Of a stretch of 64,000 nt of DNA, positions 1-11,822 are shown in pieces. The stretch's first letter is position 1. Each line of letters opens with the position of its first letter. Position numbers and translations under genes: made by a program. Source of the stretch: Calliphora vicina (lineage: Eukaryota > Arthropoda > Insecta > Diptera > Calliphoridae). The notes under the pieces were generated by a model that had not been told where the DNA came from, searched no databases, and was given only the letters and a program-made list of their open reading frames with translations. Where the stretch lies: NCBI RefSeq assembly GCF_958450345.1, contig NC_088780.1:60981533-61045532 (forward strand). Reading direction: 5' to 3'.

Positions 1-64
1 TAAATTAATTTAAATTATTTAATAATTTATTTCATTAAAGAAGTGAATAATTAATTCTATTTTT

Positions 65-538
65 AATATTCGTGCCAGTTCGCATGCTATCGGACATAAA
101 ATCTTGGAAACAACATGTTTCAAACAAACTCAATATGGATATCAAAATGTTCAAACATTTGACTTCTAAATTCTCGCAATGCATATAAAAATATTATTTC
201 GCAAAAATAATGCATTTTCCATGGTTTAGTTATTTTCTAGAGTATTTAGGCGGTAAAACTTAATAAAAATGGCTGAACACTTTTGTTATAATTTATTTGC
301 GAATTAGAAATTTTTAATTGAAATAAAAAATTGTTTTTTTTAATACTGGATGAAGAATAAACATTTTTACTTAATTTTAATAATAACTATTACCATGAAA
401 AATACTTTTTTCAAAATAAAAATTTTTGTTGGGCTCTACGAGTATCTACTTGTGAAAATAAATATTTTGACATCCATAATGAGCATGTTTGAAACATGCT
501 GTTGAATATCCGATAACATGCGAACAAGTACGAATATT
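65..538. repeat. Fold-back element, about 90-bp inverted ends
   Basis: The first ~90 bases (starting AATATTCGTGCCAGTTCGCA) reappear as the reverse complement at the right end (ending ...GCGAACAAGTACGAATATT) with about 80% agreement. The inner ~290 bases are AT-rich and carry no reading frame. This is the structure of a non-autonomous inverted-repeat element; no clear target duplication was seen, so the superfamily is unassigned. Confidence 0.7.
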
Positions 539-1071
539 GAAAACACAATTAACGATCCACTTCTTAAATCAAGTAAATTTTTAAATCGCTTTAAAACAAA
601 TAAACATTTTCATAAAAAAATCCTTAAAAAATCATACACAATTTTGAATTCCAATTAAGGACCAGCCGGACGTCTATACCCATAGATGGGACTTGAAATT
701 CCCATTCATGTGATATCTAAAATTTTATTTGATGTCTTGGGAGAAAATGTAAAAAACAACTGACCAGTGTTGCCAATTTAGCCATTTTATGGCCTTTTTC
801 AATCTTATTTAGTCTGTAAAAAAAATTTAGGCATTAGTCATTATTATGGCTACCGGGAAAAGTTATATCGGTCATAGGGACAATTGTATGTTTTGTGCAT
901 GTATTTTGACCATCCAATATCACAAAGTCATTTTCAGCAAAGTTGTTAAAGAAAACGGCATTTGGTTTTATTTATATACGATTGCTACAATTGCAATCAT
1001 ATACATATGTAATTACAGAATCCATAATATTGTTAAAAAACTTGCAAAAATGTCGAAATGGTTATGGTGAA
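539..1071. other. AT-rich non-coding stretch
   Basis: No supported gene. Short frames here look random. A single CAGTGTTGCCA motif near 764, like the tip of the hAT MITE at 20444, could be a solitary element end, but no partner was found. Confidence 0.5.
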
Positions 1072-1567
1072 TATATACACAGAAAAAACTGTTTCTTAAA
1101 CCGTTTCAATTCAAATATTTGTTACATATTGAACTGGTTTCAATTATTTCATAATTAAATCAAGTATTTATTTGCTGAAAACAAAATTTCTTGATATTTT
1201 CTATTGAATTTTGAGTTTTGAATTTGATTATTTTGACAATTGAATATACAATTTTCGTTATTAGTTGAATTTCAAATACAAAATTTATTGAATAGATAAT
1301 TTTCGTAATTGAAAACACATTTTTGTTATTTTTTGTGTTTCAATTACGAAAATTATCTATTCAATAATTTTTGTATTTGAAATTCAACCAATAACGAAAA
1401 TTGTATATTCAATTGTCAAAATAATCAAATTCAAAACTCAAAATTCAATAGAAAATATCAAGAAATTTTGTTTTTGAGCAAATAAATACTTGATTTAATT
1501 ACGAAATAATTGAAACCAGTTCAATATGGGATAAATGTTTGAATTGAAATATAATTTTTTCTGTGTA
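1072..1567. repeat. Fold-back MITE, family A, long copy
   Basis: Almost the whole 490 bp is one imperfect palindrome centred near 1325: the left arm from ACACAGAAAAAACTG reads back on the other strand to TTTTTTCTGTGT. The arms are about 230 bases each and over 90% complementary, with a short loop around TTTTTGTTATTTTTTG. A second, shorter member lies at 44583-44844 with the same outer arms. Non-coding; transcripts would fold into a long hairpin. Confidence 0.88.
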
Positions 1568-2880
1568 CAAGTACAGTTTTTCTCTGGGTATAGTATTATA
1601 TGATTTTAATTGAGTTTTGTTAGATAACTTACGAAAAAATTATGAAAAATTGATTTTTCTGGGTCCCACTCAATGAAAACCAAAGATACAACTTTTCTTT
1701 ATTGACTATGTTGTAATATGTTGAGCTTAACAAACTTTGCTGCACAGAAAAAAGTTGCAACATAAATATTATGATTCGAATTCATTGATTTCAATTCATA
1801 ACATTTATAAATAATTTCTTAAATAGTATGATTTTTTTAATATTTTATGTTTTGAAATAAAATCTAGAAGGCTTGAAAAATATAATTTCAATTTCATTTT
1901 TATTTTTATGTTGTTCAAAAATGTTTGAAATTTTTCATGGAAAATTTTTAGTTTTTTTATGATTTTCAGCTACAAAATGATATAAAAAGCGCGAAAATGT
2001 TTAAATTGATTTAAGAGGATGAATTGAATGTTTTATTATGTTTAATGATAATTTTTAAGTTTCAGATATTCTCCTTTTTATCTTAAAATATTGGCCAATA
2101 TATGGCTATTATGCAAATATTCTTGCACTAATTCATTATATAATACAATTATAATGCAATTTATTAAAAAAAGAAAAAATTTCCATCATGTAAAATTTTA
2201 CAATATTTATGAACACGTTCTTATTTTGAATGAAATAAGTTTGGGAAAAAAAAGTCAAGGTCGATTAATAATATTTATTACAAAATTCATTCCAATTATG
2301 AATTTTTTTTTCTGTGTGGTCATAACTTTGCGATATTCGAACATTTAGATGATCGAAATGCATGAAAAAGGCACAAAAAATTACAATTTTCCCCTATACG
2401 ATACTTACTAAATTCAAATGAATATCTCGATTCCTAGACCTGACCCAGCGAAACGCCGGGACTATACTACTTTTTTCACCGATATAACTTTTCCCGGTGG
2501 ACAGAACTCCCGTCGATCACTAAACCCTACCATTTGTCGCATAGTATTATAGACCGATCATCATTTCGGGAGGACATTTGTATTGAGGCTAGGTGAAATA
2601 CTATATACTATACTCCCCGCTATAAAAAACCAATGAAGTTTTCATAAGAATGTTAATTTTTGACCACGTTTCTGTTACTGTAAAATTTTAGTATTTAGAT
2701 GTTATTTTTATGTAAAAAAGTACTATAATTCTTCTATTCAATATGTGAGTATGCCCAAAAGACGCCTGTACCGACAAGAAGTTATAGATAATAAATAAAA
2801 TTTAAAATTAAAGATTTTGATTTGTTCAAAATTTTGTTTTTGATAAATTAATTGCACTGTCCAAAAGCATTTTTGGAACA
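1568..2880. other. AT-rich non-coding stretch with repeat debris
   Basis: No gene is supported. GCACAGAAAAAAG near 1742 and TTTTTTTCTGTGTGG near 2308 could be the two ends of a decayed element with family A-like tips. The stretch 2430-2640 resembles a dispersed repeat seen in pieces at 4.4, 5.6, 13.0 and 36.3 kb. Confidence 0.4.
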
Positions 2881-3610
2881 GAATAGCGAACGTATAATTC
2901 GATCATCGAACAGGCTCCATGCTTGTACATCCCTATATCTTATTTAAACACAGTAAATAACGTCGCCGTATGCTGTTTTCTAAAAAACTCAGTTTTTGGA
3001 ACACATTTTCCCCGTATTAGGAATTTTGCTATTTGAAAATAAAAAGTTTCAAAAATTATAATTCAATTGCTTTAAGGGCATTTACTGCACTATTTCCAAA
3101 TCTTGTTGTAATAAATTTAACCGTTAAAATTTTACATTAATTCAAATTTTATAGTTTTTTCATGGAAAATCCCAATATTAAATTTTTTTAGTTTCTAAGG
3201 TAAATGAAGTCCAAAAATTTCATAAAATTATTTCATTTCACTAAAATGTTAATCTTCAAATCCAAAGGTTTTCACAAATACCAACTACATATCCAAAAAT
3301 CTTATATTTATTCATCAGGAGCTCCACAAAGCTGGCTCCTTTTGAAAAATTTTAACGTTTTTTATATATTCCATGCAAAATGTGTTTTTGAAAAAATGTA
3401 AAAAATACGGCCATTTTTACATGTTCCAACTTTGGATGCGTGTAACTTTTTATGGGGAGTTGTTTTTAGCAAGTTGTTTTTTTAGTATTCGAAATTTTAT
3501 CGCAAATATAGGTGATGTTTTAAAAAAACAATTTCGAACCACCGTAGGCCCGATATATCTAAAAATCTAAAAAAAATCGAACAACGTCCTTTTTGAAAGG
3601 ACTTTTTATG
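2880..3610. repeat. Repeat R, partial copy
   Basis: The block around 2940-3370 (GGAACACATTTTCC..., TCATGGAAAATCCC..., then a TCCACAAA block) matches 7500-7745 and 46200-46640 in order and orientation. It ends with an inverted piece, 3400-3600, reading GTTCCAACTTTGGATGCGTG and CCGTAGGCCC, which occurs forward at 6930-7060 and 45725-45870. The family therefore has an inverted-repeat architecture. The open frames here are not conserved between copies, so I read it as non-coding. Confidence 0.72.
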
Positions 3611-4379
3611 ATTATTTCAAAAAAAGGGACCCCTAAAGAGAGGAGCTGAGTGCTAAGATCTTCCACAGTGTTAAGATCTTCCATCTACCGAATTATTAGT
3701 CTCTTAATACAGTTGCTTCCATTGATAGTTTCAGTTCCGCTATCCGAATTTATTTGAAATATGTGGAAATTACAACTGAATTATATGATATTAGGAATTT
3801 GTTTTCTCTGTGCGAGAACTTTATAGATATTTATTAAGTATTATTGAAATAAATATTTATTTATCGGAAAAAGCCTGCTGCAGTTAATTTTAAAAATTTA
3901 TTTAAAATCAAATTACAATATATTGCAATTAACAAGAATAATTAAAATAACTAGACCGAAAGATGCCATCCCAGCAAATGATTTCATATTATTTTATTAT
4001 ATAGATTCTCTTCGGCCTATTCATTGAGAACTTCGACAACATTCAACCAGTAACAAACAGCTAGAAATGGAATTCCAAGAACGAATTTGCTGGGTGCAAT
4101 TCATGTTCAATGTAAAAGTTGCCACATGGAGTAAGTAACATGTGAAATTTATTAAAGCATGTTGTTGTTTTAATAAATAACTCTTACAATACCACGGTTG
4201 CATGACTCTCAAATAACCTCAGCATCCGCAAAGTAGCTTTTTCATTACGGTCGTTTGGCACATCGTAAAAAATTCCGCAATATGCATGTTTAACTGCACT
4301 TCCGTTTTTCTATTTTTTTTTAAACAAGTAACACAAACTCATATACGTACGAAGGTTGTTTCAAGAGTGATAGTAAGAA
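3611..4379. other. Non-coding stretch
   Basis: No supported gene. GTTTTCTCTGTGCG near 3803 resembles the tip of the fold-back family at 62577-62823 and is probably a solitary end. Confidence 0.4.
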
Positions 4380-4620
4380 AGTACAGTTTTGGTCAAGCCC
4401 GACAATTTTCTTTTAAAATTTCAATCATTTTTATTTGTGAGTGATTTTAGGAAGTGGGCCTTATATGGGAGCTATGACTAATTATGGACCTATCTCTATG
4501 AAATTAGGTCGTATGATGTATGTCTATATGAAAGTTGTTTATGTTGAATTTTGTGACTATGCTATGCCAATTTGCAAAATTAGTTATATGCCTAGTGTAT
4601 AGTATACACTGTATACCAAT
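4380..4620. repeat. Dispersed repeat D (GGAAGTGG..TTATATGGG type)
   Basis: The block GTGATTTTAGGAAGTGGGCC followed by TTATATGGGAGCTATGACTA recurs in diverged form at 5590-5890, 13030-13270 and, reversed, at 36260-36465. The repeat has short apparent frames but no conserved protein; the mobile family is not identified. Confidence 0.6.
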
Positions 4621-5589
4621 GATGTCCATTTCATTGTGCTTTCGCGCTGACTAATGCATTAAACACATTGAATACAGCAGGCTACCAACTGCAATCTGTC
4701 AAAATTAAAATATGTACACACGTTTATATGAACACGATTCTTTTGACGACCACACGAATGCTTTTGCCACTGCAGCCGAATTAGACTAATTTCTATTTTT
4801 GTCAACTAGAAAACAGAATATTGTAAAAATGTAAATCAAATTAGTGCTTAAAAAATATATTTTTTTTACTTAATTAATAGAAGTTTCTGTTTAATATGTA
4901 TATTTAGAACTTAAAAAAATCATTGAAGTGTTGTCTGGTTTTTCACATCAATTTACTTCTGTGAAAATTTTTTTTCAGATTTTAATCAAAACAACGTAAT
5001 AAAAACACCACTTGGTGGTGTAGGGTATAATAACTTATCCAATCTTAAATAGACCACATATGCAACGAGTTTTTTGTAATGATTTATTTAGTCGTTTTTT
5101 ACACAAAGATAATTTATAACGAGAGTATTTTCTTTGGAGAAAACTAATATGCTATTTACACCAAAACAAAAACTAATTTGTTTTTGAAAAACCAAATCGT
5201 ACCGTTTTTCTATGCTTAAAATGCCTATTCATCGAGCATGTTAAAACAACTTATTATTTTTAATTGAGATATGCGCCCTCTGTTGTGTGTTTTTTGAACT
5301 TGTATTAATATTTGCTGCAGAATCGACTGGTGAAATCATATTTGCAATATATTCAACCGTTTTTGCTATACAGAAAAATGTGCTCAAAATCCCCGACTTT
5401 GCCACAAGGAGTGAAAATTTTCCAAAAAAAAAGGATGCCATTATTTTTATTTACGCAAAAACCTTCAAAAAAATTATGATACCCGAAAAACAACGGAGTC
5501 TATAATTTTATAATAGGAATAAAAGGAGCTATTTAACAATTTTACTAAAACTCACCAAATCTACTTGAAACTTATTTCTATAACATTTT
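4621..5589. other. Non-coding stretch
   Basis: AT-rich, no gene seen. A small hairpin CACCACTTGGTGGTG lies near 5009. Short frames on both strands around 5241-5505 overlap each other and show no recognisable domain. Confidence 0.4.
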
Positions 5590-5890
5590 TTTACCGATTG
5601 CTTACATTCGTTAATGTATTTTTAGGATGCAGGACTTATGTCGGAGATATTATGGACCGATCGTCATTAAATATTTTAATGTGATTTCTATGTATTTGAG
5701 GCCTATTTTGCTTGAATTTTATCTCAATGACGTTATTTACAAGAGTTTTATGGGTATTATAGTGATTATCGGAAAGGACCTAATATGTGTGACATGGTTA
5801 AATATGGACGGATATTCACAAAACCCAGTACATAGTATGATTTTTGGATACAATATTTTGATCTGTATACAAGTTTACAATTCATTTAAA
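5590..5890. repeat. Dispersed repeat D, diverged copy
   Basis: Matches the copies at 4.4 and 13.0 kb through GTTATTTACAAGAGTTTTAT, GTGATTATCGGAA and TGGACGGATATTCACAAAAC. A 110-codon frame runs through it, but since the repeat has no common frame in its other copies I do not call a gene. Confidence 0.58.
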
Positions 5891-6659
5891 CCAATGAAAG
5901 GTTATTTACTCAGAAGGACTCTAGCTTTAAAATTATTGTTGTTTAAAAAGAAGATCTAAAAAAAACTCTCGTAATAGTTGGAAAAGTTTAAAAAAAATTA
6001 AAATTTTTTATATTATTTGAAAATTCTCTACATATTTATATTAAAAGAATAGTGAAAGTATATCATTTGCAAATTATTTTTGCGAAGAAATAGGATCATT
6101 TTAAAAATTGAATATACACGAGGTGTCCTGGTTCCCAAAGTAGGTCCAAATTCAAAACTTAAACTCGATTACACTTCCTCTTTGCGCATGTGAAATTTCA
6201 TTCAAATCGGCGTAAGGGTTTAGAAGCTACAGATTTATTTCCCTTTTTTTTCTCATACCACTTTGCATCGTTTAATCGACTCAAAAAGTGATTCTATCGA
6301 TTCTATAATAATACTGTCCAACAAATTGAGACTTCTTATTGGAACAGAATATATTTCTGAAAGGGCATGTTGAGTAGATTTTTTTTTACAGTGGATCAAA
6401 GTTTTAATTTTTTGATCGAAAGGAGCAGTAAACAATGTTGTAAGTTGAAAACAATGTTGTAAGTTTATGTCTAAGAGAATTCTTATTGTTAGAGTTATAT
6501 TGTGGAATTTTATGGGGATAATTTTTGTGGAAAATCTTAACCTCCTCTCTTTTTCGAAAAAAGGATCAAATTAGTGATCAATTTGATCCTTTTTTCGAGA
6601 AAATCAAAAAAGTTCTTTTAAAAAGACATTTAAGAAAGTTTTAACCAGCTAATTTCAGT
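5891..6659. other. Non-coding stretch
   Basis: No supported gene. A short inverted repeat, GGATCAAATTAGTGATCAATTT with TTTTCGAAAAAAGGATC and GATCCTTTTTTCGAGAAAA around 6550-6602, forms a hairpin. Confidence 0.4.
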
Positions 6660-7745
6660 GGGGGTAACAAAAGTTACAAAAGATGTACATAAAGCTCTTT
6701 ACGTTTAATTAGCAAAATTACAAGTCATCTTGGCTCTCACATTTTTTAAAAAAATCGCCAAAAATCTGTTTATAATCCGAATGAGCTGATATTTAAAATA
6801 TAAATAGTCCTAGAGAAGATATACAAAAAGCGTTCATACACATCTAGGTTATCACTTTTAGGTCAAGAGTTATTTAGATTTATTTATTTTTTTAATTTTG
6901 CTCAATCTTTTTTTTAATTTTTTAGATATGTAGGGCCTACGGAGGTTCAACATTTTTTTAAACTATAAACAACTTGCTAACAGTTATCTCGTCAATATAA
7001 AAAGTTACAAGCACCCAAAGTTGGAACATGTATAAATGACCGTATTTTCCACGTTTTTTCCCAAAAAAGTCCCTATATTTTTTCTTTTGTAGAAATAAAT
7101 TTTCTTCGGGACTATATACAATTTGTACATAATCCAAAAAAGAGAACCTAATGCAAAAGCATGTAAAATAAAACTTTGCTAACTTAAGCGAGACTATATA
7201 CAATTTGTACATAATCCAAAAAAGAGAACCTAATGCAAAAGCATGTAAAATAAAACTTTGCTAACTTAAGCGAGACTATATACAATTTGTACATAATCCA
7301 AAAAAGAGAACCTAATGCAAAAGCATGTAAAATAAAACTTGGCTAACTTAAGCGGACAAAGTCGTGCCCATTTAAAAAAAATTTTAGGTTTGAGTAAAAA
7401 ATTCTAAGAAGGCAAAAAATACAGATCCTCGAAAATGCTCCATGCCTGTATAGCCCTTATCTTATTTTAATACGTACAAAGTTATTTTACTATCGCACGG
7501 TAAATAACATCATAATAGATACTTAAAAAAGCTCAGTTTTTTGGAACACATTTTCCTTCCCCCTTTTAGGAATTTTGGTATTTCAAATAAAAACTGTCAA
7601 AACTTATAATGTCATTGATTTAAGGACATTTGGATATACAATATTTTTAAATTTTATTATATCTTTAAACTTTAAAATGTACATTAATTAAAATTTTATA
7701 TTTTTGTTCATGGAAAATCCATATATTAAATCCTCAAGTCCCAAG
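6660..7745. repeat. Repeat R, long copy with internal triplication
   Basis: About 1.05 kb that aligns along its length with 45525-46640: ATCCGAATGAGCTG near 6776, GGGCCTACGGAGG near 6931, AAGTTGGAACATG near 7018, then GGAACACATTTTCC near 7542 and TCATGGAAAATCC near 7708. It carries an 82-bp unit three times at 7110-7355, which is single in the 46-kb copy. No conserved coding frame. Confidence 0.75.
7110..7355. repeat. 82-bp unit, three tandem copies
   Basis: The unit starting GACTATATACAATTTGTACA occurs at 7110, 7192 and 7274, exactly 82 bases apart, and the copies are nearly identical. The end of the third reads GGCTAACTTAAGCGGAC where the others read TTGCTAACTTAAGCGAG. The paralogous repeat at 45950-46030 has one diverged unit, so the triplication arose in this copy and is young. 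Confidence 0.95.
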
Positions 7746-8480
7746 ATTGTCTTTATAATGCTTTACTATCGATAAAGCCAATATCTGTAGAAAGCTAAAG
7801 ACTTTTCTCGCTGGCTGAAAACTTTGCCACTAAAATAAGATATCGGATGTCCCGGGAATCCCGGCAAATGAAATTTTTCATTCTCGGGAACCCCAAACCC
7901 TAATCATTTTACATATTCGTACTTTTCGAATTAGTTTTGAAAAAAAGTCAAAAAAGTTTTTGAATTAGGAAAAATTTCAAAATTTTTTTTTTTAATTTTT
8001 TTTTGGAAAGATTGAAGAAATAGCTCTCTAAACTATTTGGGACACATTTTTAAAAGAAAAATATGTAATAAGTTACATGGATGAGAAAAAATACCTGCTT
8101 GGCCAAAATGTCAAATTTTTACTCCCTTTAACTCAGAGATTACTGTAAAGTATTCCTATTAGTCAGGTGTTAAATTAAAGCATAAGTGTATATTCATATG
8201 ACATATTTATAAAGATATCATTAGAAACCACCCTCGTATTTATGTGTATCAGTCTGCTGATATACACACATAATATATACATATTTTTATGTATATACAG
8301 TGTATTTGTTTCTCTATATATGTGTGTTTGCTGAAATATGTATGTATTAGTGGTATAACTTTTAAAATTTTTTGTAAAAATAAAATATTTGCATGCTTAG
8401 GTCGAATAAGAAAAATAAATCTGCGGAGTTTGGACAAAACATCTTATGTCGAGATAAGAAAATATCTTAGTTTTTTTATA
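7746..8480. other. Non-coding stretch with a CCCGGGA element end and TG/TA-rich tract
   Basis: A cluster of CCCGGGAATCCCGG and TCTCGGGAACCCC at 7848-7903 ends in AAACCCTA, like the block at 42345-42447. From 8240 to 8345 there is TATG/TACA-rich simple sequence, including an inverted pair around TATCAGTCTGCTGATA. No gene seen. Confidence 0.5.
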
Positions 8481-8558
8481 ATAAAACTAACTTTTCAAAA
8501 CGCTCCGTTTACACTAATCTGCTTATTCTTACGAATATTAGTTTCCGAGATATCATAA

Positions 8559-8767
8559 AAAAACAAATCAACTTATTTGGAGTTGATTTGTTTTTGACAA
8601 AATAACTTAATTCGCAAAAACTGTCGAATTCATCGATAATTATTTTGTTATTTATCCTTTGTATAATTCTTTGAGACAAATAATAAAGTTCTTCAAGGAC
8701 AAATTGATCGATAATTTCAACAGTTTTTGCGCTCTCCTGAAAAAGTTGTTTTGTCAAAAGTTCACAG
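8559..8767. repeat. Two adjacent inverted repeats (hairpin and fold-back)
   Basis: A near-perfect hairpin pairs AAAAACAAATCAACT with AGTTGATTTGTTTTT (8559-8595). Immediately after, TTTTGACAAAATAACTT plus GCAAAAACTGTCGAA and ATCGATAATT (8592-8655) are mirrored by ATCGATAATTTCAACAGTTTTTGC and AACAACTT region bases at 8709-8762. A 106-codon minus-strand frame spans this palindrome and is explained by it. Confidence 0.75.
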
Positions 8768-8829
8768 AAATATATGAAGATACAATTCCCTGACCTAAGC
8801 GGTAGCAGTCTGAAGAAGATGCAATTCAA

Positions 8830-9138
8830 AAGACGAATCTTCTTTAAAGCAAACCTATTTGCAAAACCTGACTTTGGCCATATACAAATAGGATCACCAT
8901 TTAGGATTCATAGAACTCATCTGCAAAATGGAAACAAGTTGTCATGACTCCTAGTTGGGTATTCCTAAAATTCGTCCGTTAATATATTGGACTAACAATC
9001 CAGTGTAAAGATTTTGGCTTATATTCAATGCGACATGTCGCGACATTAGAATACTGATACCTAAACAGTCTTGAACGAAATAATACTAACGTGTCCTTAA
9101 TTCTATTAACGTGTCCTTAATTCTATTAACAGCGATAA
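8830..9138. other. Non-coding stretch with a short duplication
   Basis: No gene. TAACGTGTCCTTAATTCTAT occurs twice in direct succession around 9088-9128, just outside the proposed left end of the Transib element. Confidence 0.45.
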
Positions 9139-11620
9139 CACTGGGCGGCAGAAAACGCGTCATTCGACGCTTTTATTTAAATAAGGCTGTAATTCGGATA
9201 GCTAAGTCCTGGACAAGTTTCTTCAGAGGCGAAGAAAAGTTTTCAGAGACCAATCGACTACGCATGAATTTGTCATCTAATCCAACTATATTATTTCATA
9301 TTCAAAATATAATTAGATCTTGGACTAGAAATAATTAGGAAACTTACTTAGAAATAAATTGTTGAAAATTTTACAAGGATTGCCGCATTGCCGGGTTACA
9401 TTTGTATGTGAGCAAGGCGAAATCAATTGCCCATTTTCATATAATTATATAATTTATATTTTTATTAATAAGTTTTCATTCGAAATTTATAAATAAAAGT
9501 AATTGTATTAAATTATTATTAATTAAAACCACTAAAAATGGTTTTTAATTTAAATTTATTTAAACAAACCTTATTTTTATTTTGTTTTGCTCTCAATATT
9601 CTCACAGCTATTAGCTGTCAAATATAAATACGTAGCAGCAAGTGTATTGATATAATTTGGCGCCTAATTACTAATTACGTGTTTTTTATTAATATTAAAT
9701 TAATTTGTTAATAATTTTGTGTATTTTCGGCTGTCGAGGCCCATGTATTTAATAATATTATAGACGAAATATAAAGTAATGAGGAGTTCCGAAAAATTAA
9801 AAAAAATTGAGAAGCTTCATAGCAAAGTAGTTGAAAAGTGGAAGAACTACAGCAGATTGTTTTCACATTTTAAAGAACGTAATAATGATTGATGAATCGA
9901 TAAGTTTTAGTAATCTTGGACGACCTGCAAAGCAGTTCACTGAATGCTCCCTAAAAAACCCAGGTCAAGAAAGTTTCACAGCTTGTAAATAAAACATCTT
10001 GCAATGAACTTGTAGTTGCGACTCGCTTTAGTTTACACAAGGCAGGAAAAAGAAGTTGTATCCATGATACATTGCAGCTAAGATTAAAAAAACTAATGAT
10101 TCTGAAGCAGGTACCGTAACAATTATGACATTTATAATAAAAATCTCAATATAATTCTTATTTTCTGATTTTTATTTTTTTGACAGGAATATTTGTCAGA
10201 CTTTGATTTTTATTTTTTTTTTTGTAAAAAATAATTGTTATAACGCAAAACTTATATCCAACATATTAGCAAAAAATAAGTGATATCTGGTCGGAGTCCA
10301 AATTACCGATACATCTGCATAATTGTTCCTGCATAGCTTGGTTGATCATACTACTGTACGGATCGTTGAATCGCAGAAGGAAGTTTACATCAACCTCAAT
10401 GAAAATGCCATTACTGCAATAAACAAATGGGGTGTGATGGCACTAGTGGTTATTCAACTTACCGGCAAAGCTTTTTTGATCCTGAATCGAACAGAAACAA
10501 TGAAAACATATTTGCTGTTTGCATTGTATGTGAAAATGGGAAGCGTTATTTTATGGGATAAATCTAGGTCTTCAATGCTGTTTTGTAGACCAATTAAATT
10601 GATTTACGAAAAAGAAACTTCTGACTTAGTTAGTGCGACAGCAAATATCTGAAATTATTGCAACATAGTTTGAGACTTTTCAAATTCATCACCAATTTTA
10701 CATGAAAATTATCGATGTCAAAATTTTTAGTGTAATTGATGAATCTTCGTCACAAACAAGTGGTATTTGCTGAGCCACACCAAAAATAATGCCACTAAAG
10801 ATCGACCTCTCAATACAAATATGTATGAGTATGGCTTGTCAACACAATACGCTTGGATAAGATGTTTTGAGTGCATTTTACATATTGCGTACAGATAACC
10901 AATTTAGTACTAATAAATATGTTGTACAGGAAAATAAATTGAATACAAAAGAAAAGTTAAGAAACGAAATGTGCTTATTAGTTGATATTCCTAAACCTGG
11001 TTCGGGAAATACTAATAACGGAAATACAGGTAGAAGTTTTTTTCCCTAACCAAACAAAATTAGCTGCACTTTTAACTGGATTCAGTGAGGATATAATCAG
11101 TAGATTTAGTATAATTTTACAAACTAAAAAAATTAATTAATTCACGGTGCTGACATCATAAATAATATCTCTCTCCCAATTGGCATGATGTCAGAAGAAG
11201 CGCAGGAATCACGAAATAAGGATTTTAGGAATTTTTTCGAGAGCATCATACAAGCAAAAATTCAAGGAAAAACACAATGGAGGACTTAATGCATTCACTT
11301 CTTTTTTCTAGCTACCCCCGAAATTATATCAAACTGGATAAGGACGTAATAAATTTACTTTCAGAGCCAATTACCCAAGAAGACGCTGCTGGTTTAGATA
11401 CATCTTATTCTGATTAGAAACATACATATATATTTGCCTTAAGCCATTTAATATAAAAACTATCCATCTTTTTTCTGAGTGTATTAAGACACTGAAATAA
11501 AAATATTTTTTTTTTCGAATTTAATTCTTTACGCATTTCATAGTCCAAAATAAGCATTGGGCTTTGTTACTACACATTTATACATTTAATGCCGCTAGAT
11601 TAGTTATTTCGACCACTGTG
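9139..11620 (+). mobile_element. Decayed Transib-type DNA transposon (RAG1-related)
   Basis: The internal coding remnants (next entry) place this element in the Transib group. The right end, GCTAGATTAGTTATTTCGAC followed by CACTGTG at 11614-11620, reads on the other strand as CACAGTGGTCGAAATAAC, fitting the CAC-first ends known for Transib. The proposed left end is CACTGGGCGGCAGAAAACGC at 9139; its match to the right end is modest and the flanking 5-mers (GATAA, AGACG) do not agree. The left boundary is therefore provisional. Non-functional. Confidence 0.72.
9781..11417 (+). pseudogene. Transib transposase pseudogene, RAG1-core-like
   Basis: Read in pieces across several frames. Near 9895-9990 the pieces SNLGRPAKQFTECS and SLHKAGKRSCIHD resemble the N-terminal part of Transib transposases. 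At 10433-10441 a CDG followed by TSGYSTYRQSFFD corresponds to the catalytic-Asp block (SCDG in RAG1). Downstream come FCRPIKLIYEKETSDLV near 10580-10630, IPKPGSGNTNNGNTGRSFF near 10988-11040, and SEEAQESRNKDFRNF at 11191-11236. In the last, the Glu at 11206-11208 aligns with the RAG1 motif ESGNKLFRRFRK, whose Glu is catalytic. A frameshift near 11236 leads into REHHTSKNSRKNTMED and a stop at 11415. Several frameshifts and stops make it dead. The family call rests on remembered motif order and needs a profile search. Confidence 0.8.
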
Positions 11621-11822
11621 AGACGGAGAGAATTGCATAAGGACCCTAAATATAATATACTTTTTTGGGTCTGGGAAATTTAGATGTGTTATAAACGGAA
11701 TGACAAAATCAATATACCGAAAATATTGTTACATTTTAACCTTTTCAAAACGTTGGTTTATTTCCTTTAAATAAACCGGATACTTTTGATTGAAAATAAA
11801 AGCCGTTTAGTAGTTTAAAAAT
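11621..11822. other. Short non-coding stretch
   Basis: No feature seen between the Transib right end and the LTR-like block. Confidence 0.4.

Noticed and set aside
1742..2320. Second family A fold-back element
   Set aside because: Only the ACAGAAAAAA tips agree; the arms do not pair, so it is left as debris.
5627..5959. 110-codon plus frame
   Set aside because: It lies within dispersed repeat D, whose other copies do not keep the frame, and no domain is visible.
7110..7355. CRISPR-like repeat array
   Set aside because: Contiguous 82-bp tandem units without spacers, in eukaryotic DNA.
8509..8829. 106-codon minus frame
   Set aside because: It spans a palindrome; both halves are the same sequence reversed.
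9111..9338. 75-codon basic frame as a small protein gene
   Set aside because: It overlaps the proposed Transib left end, has no recognised domain, and starts in a 20-base duplication.
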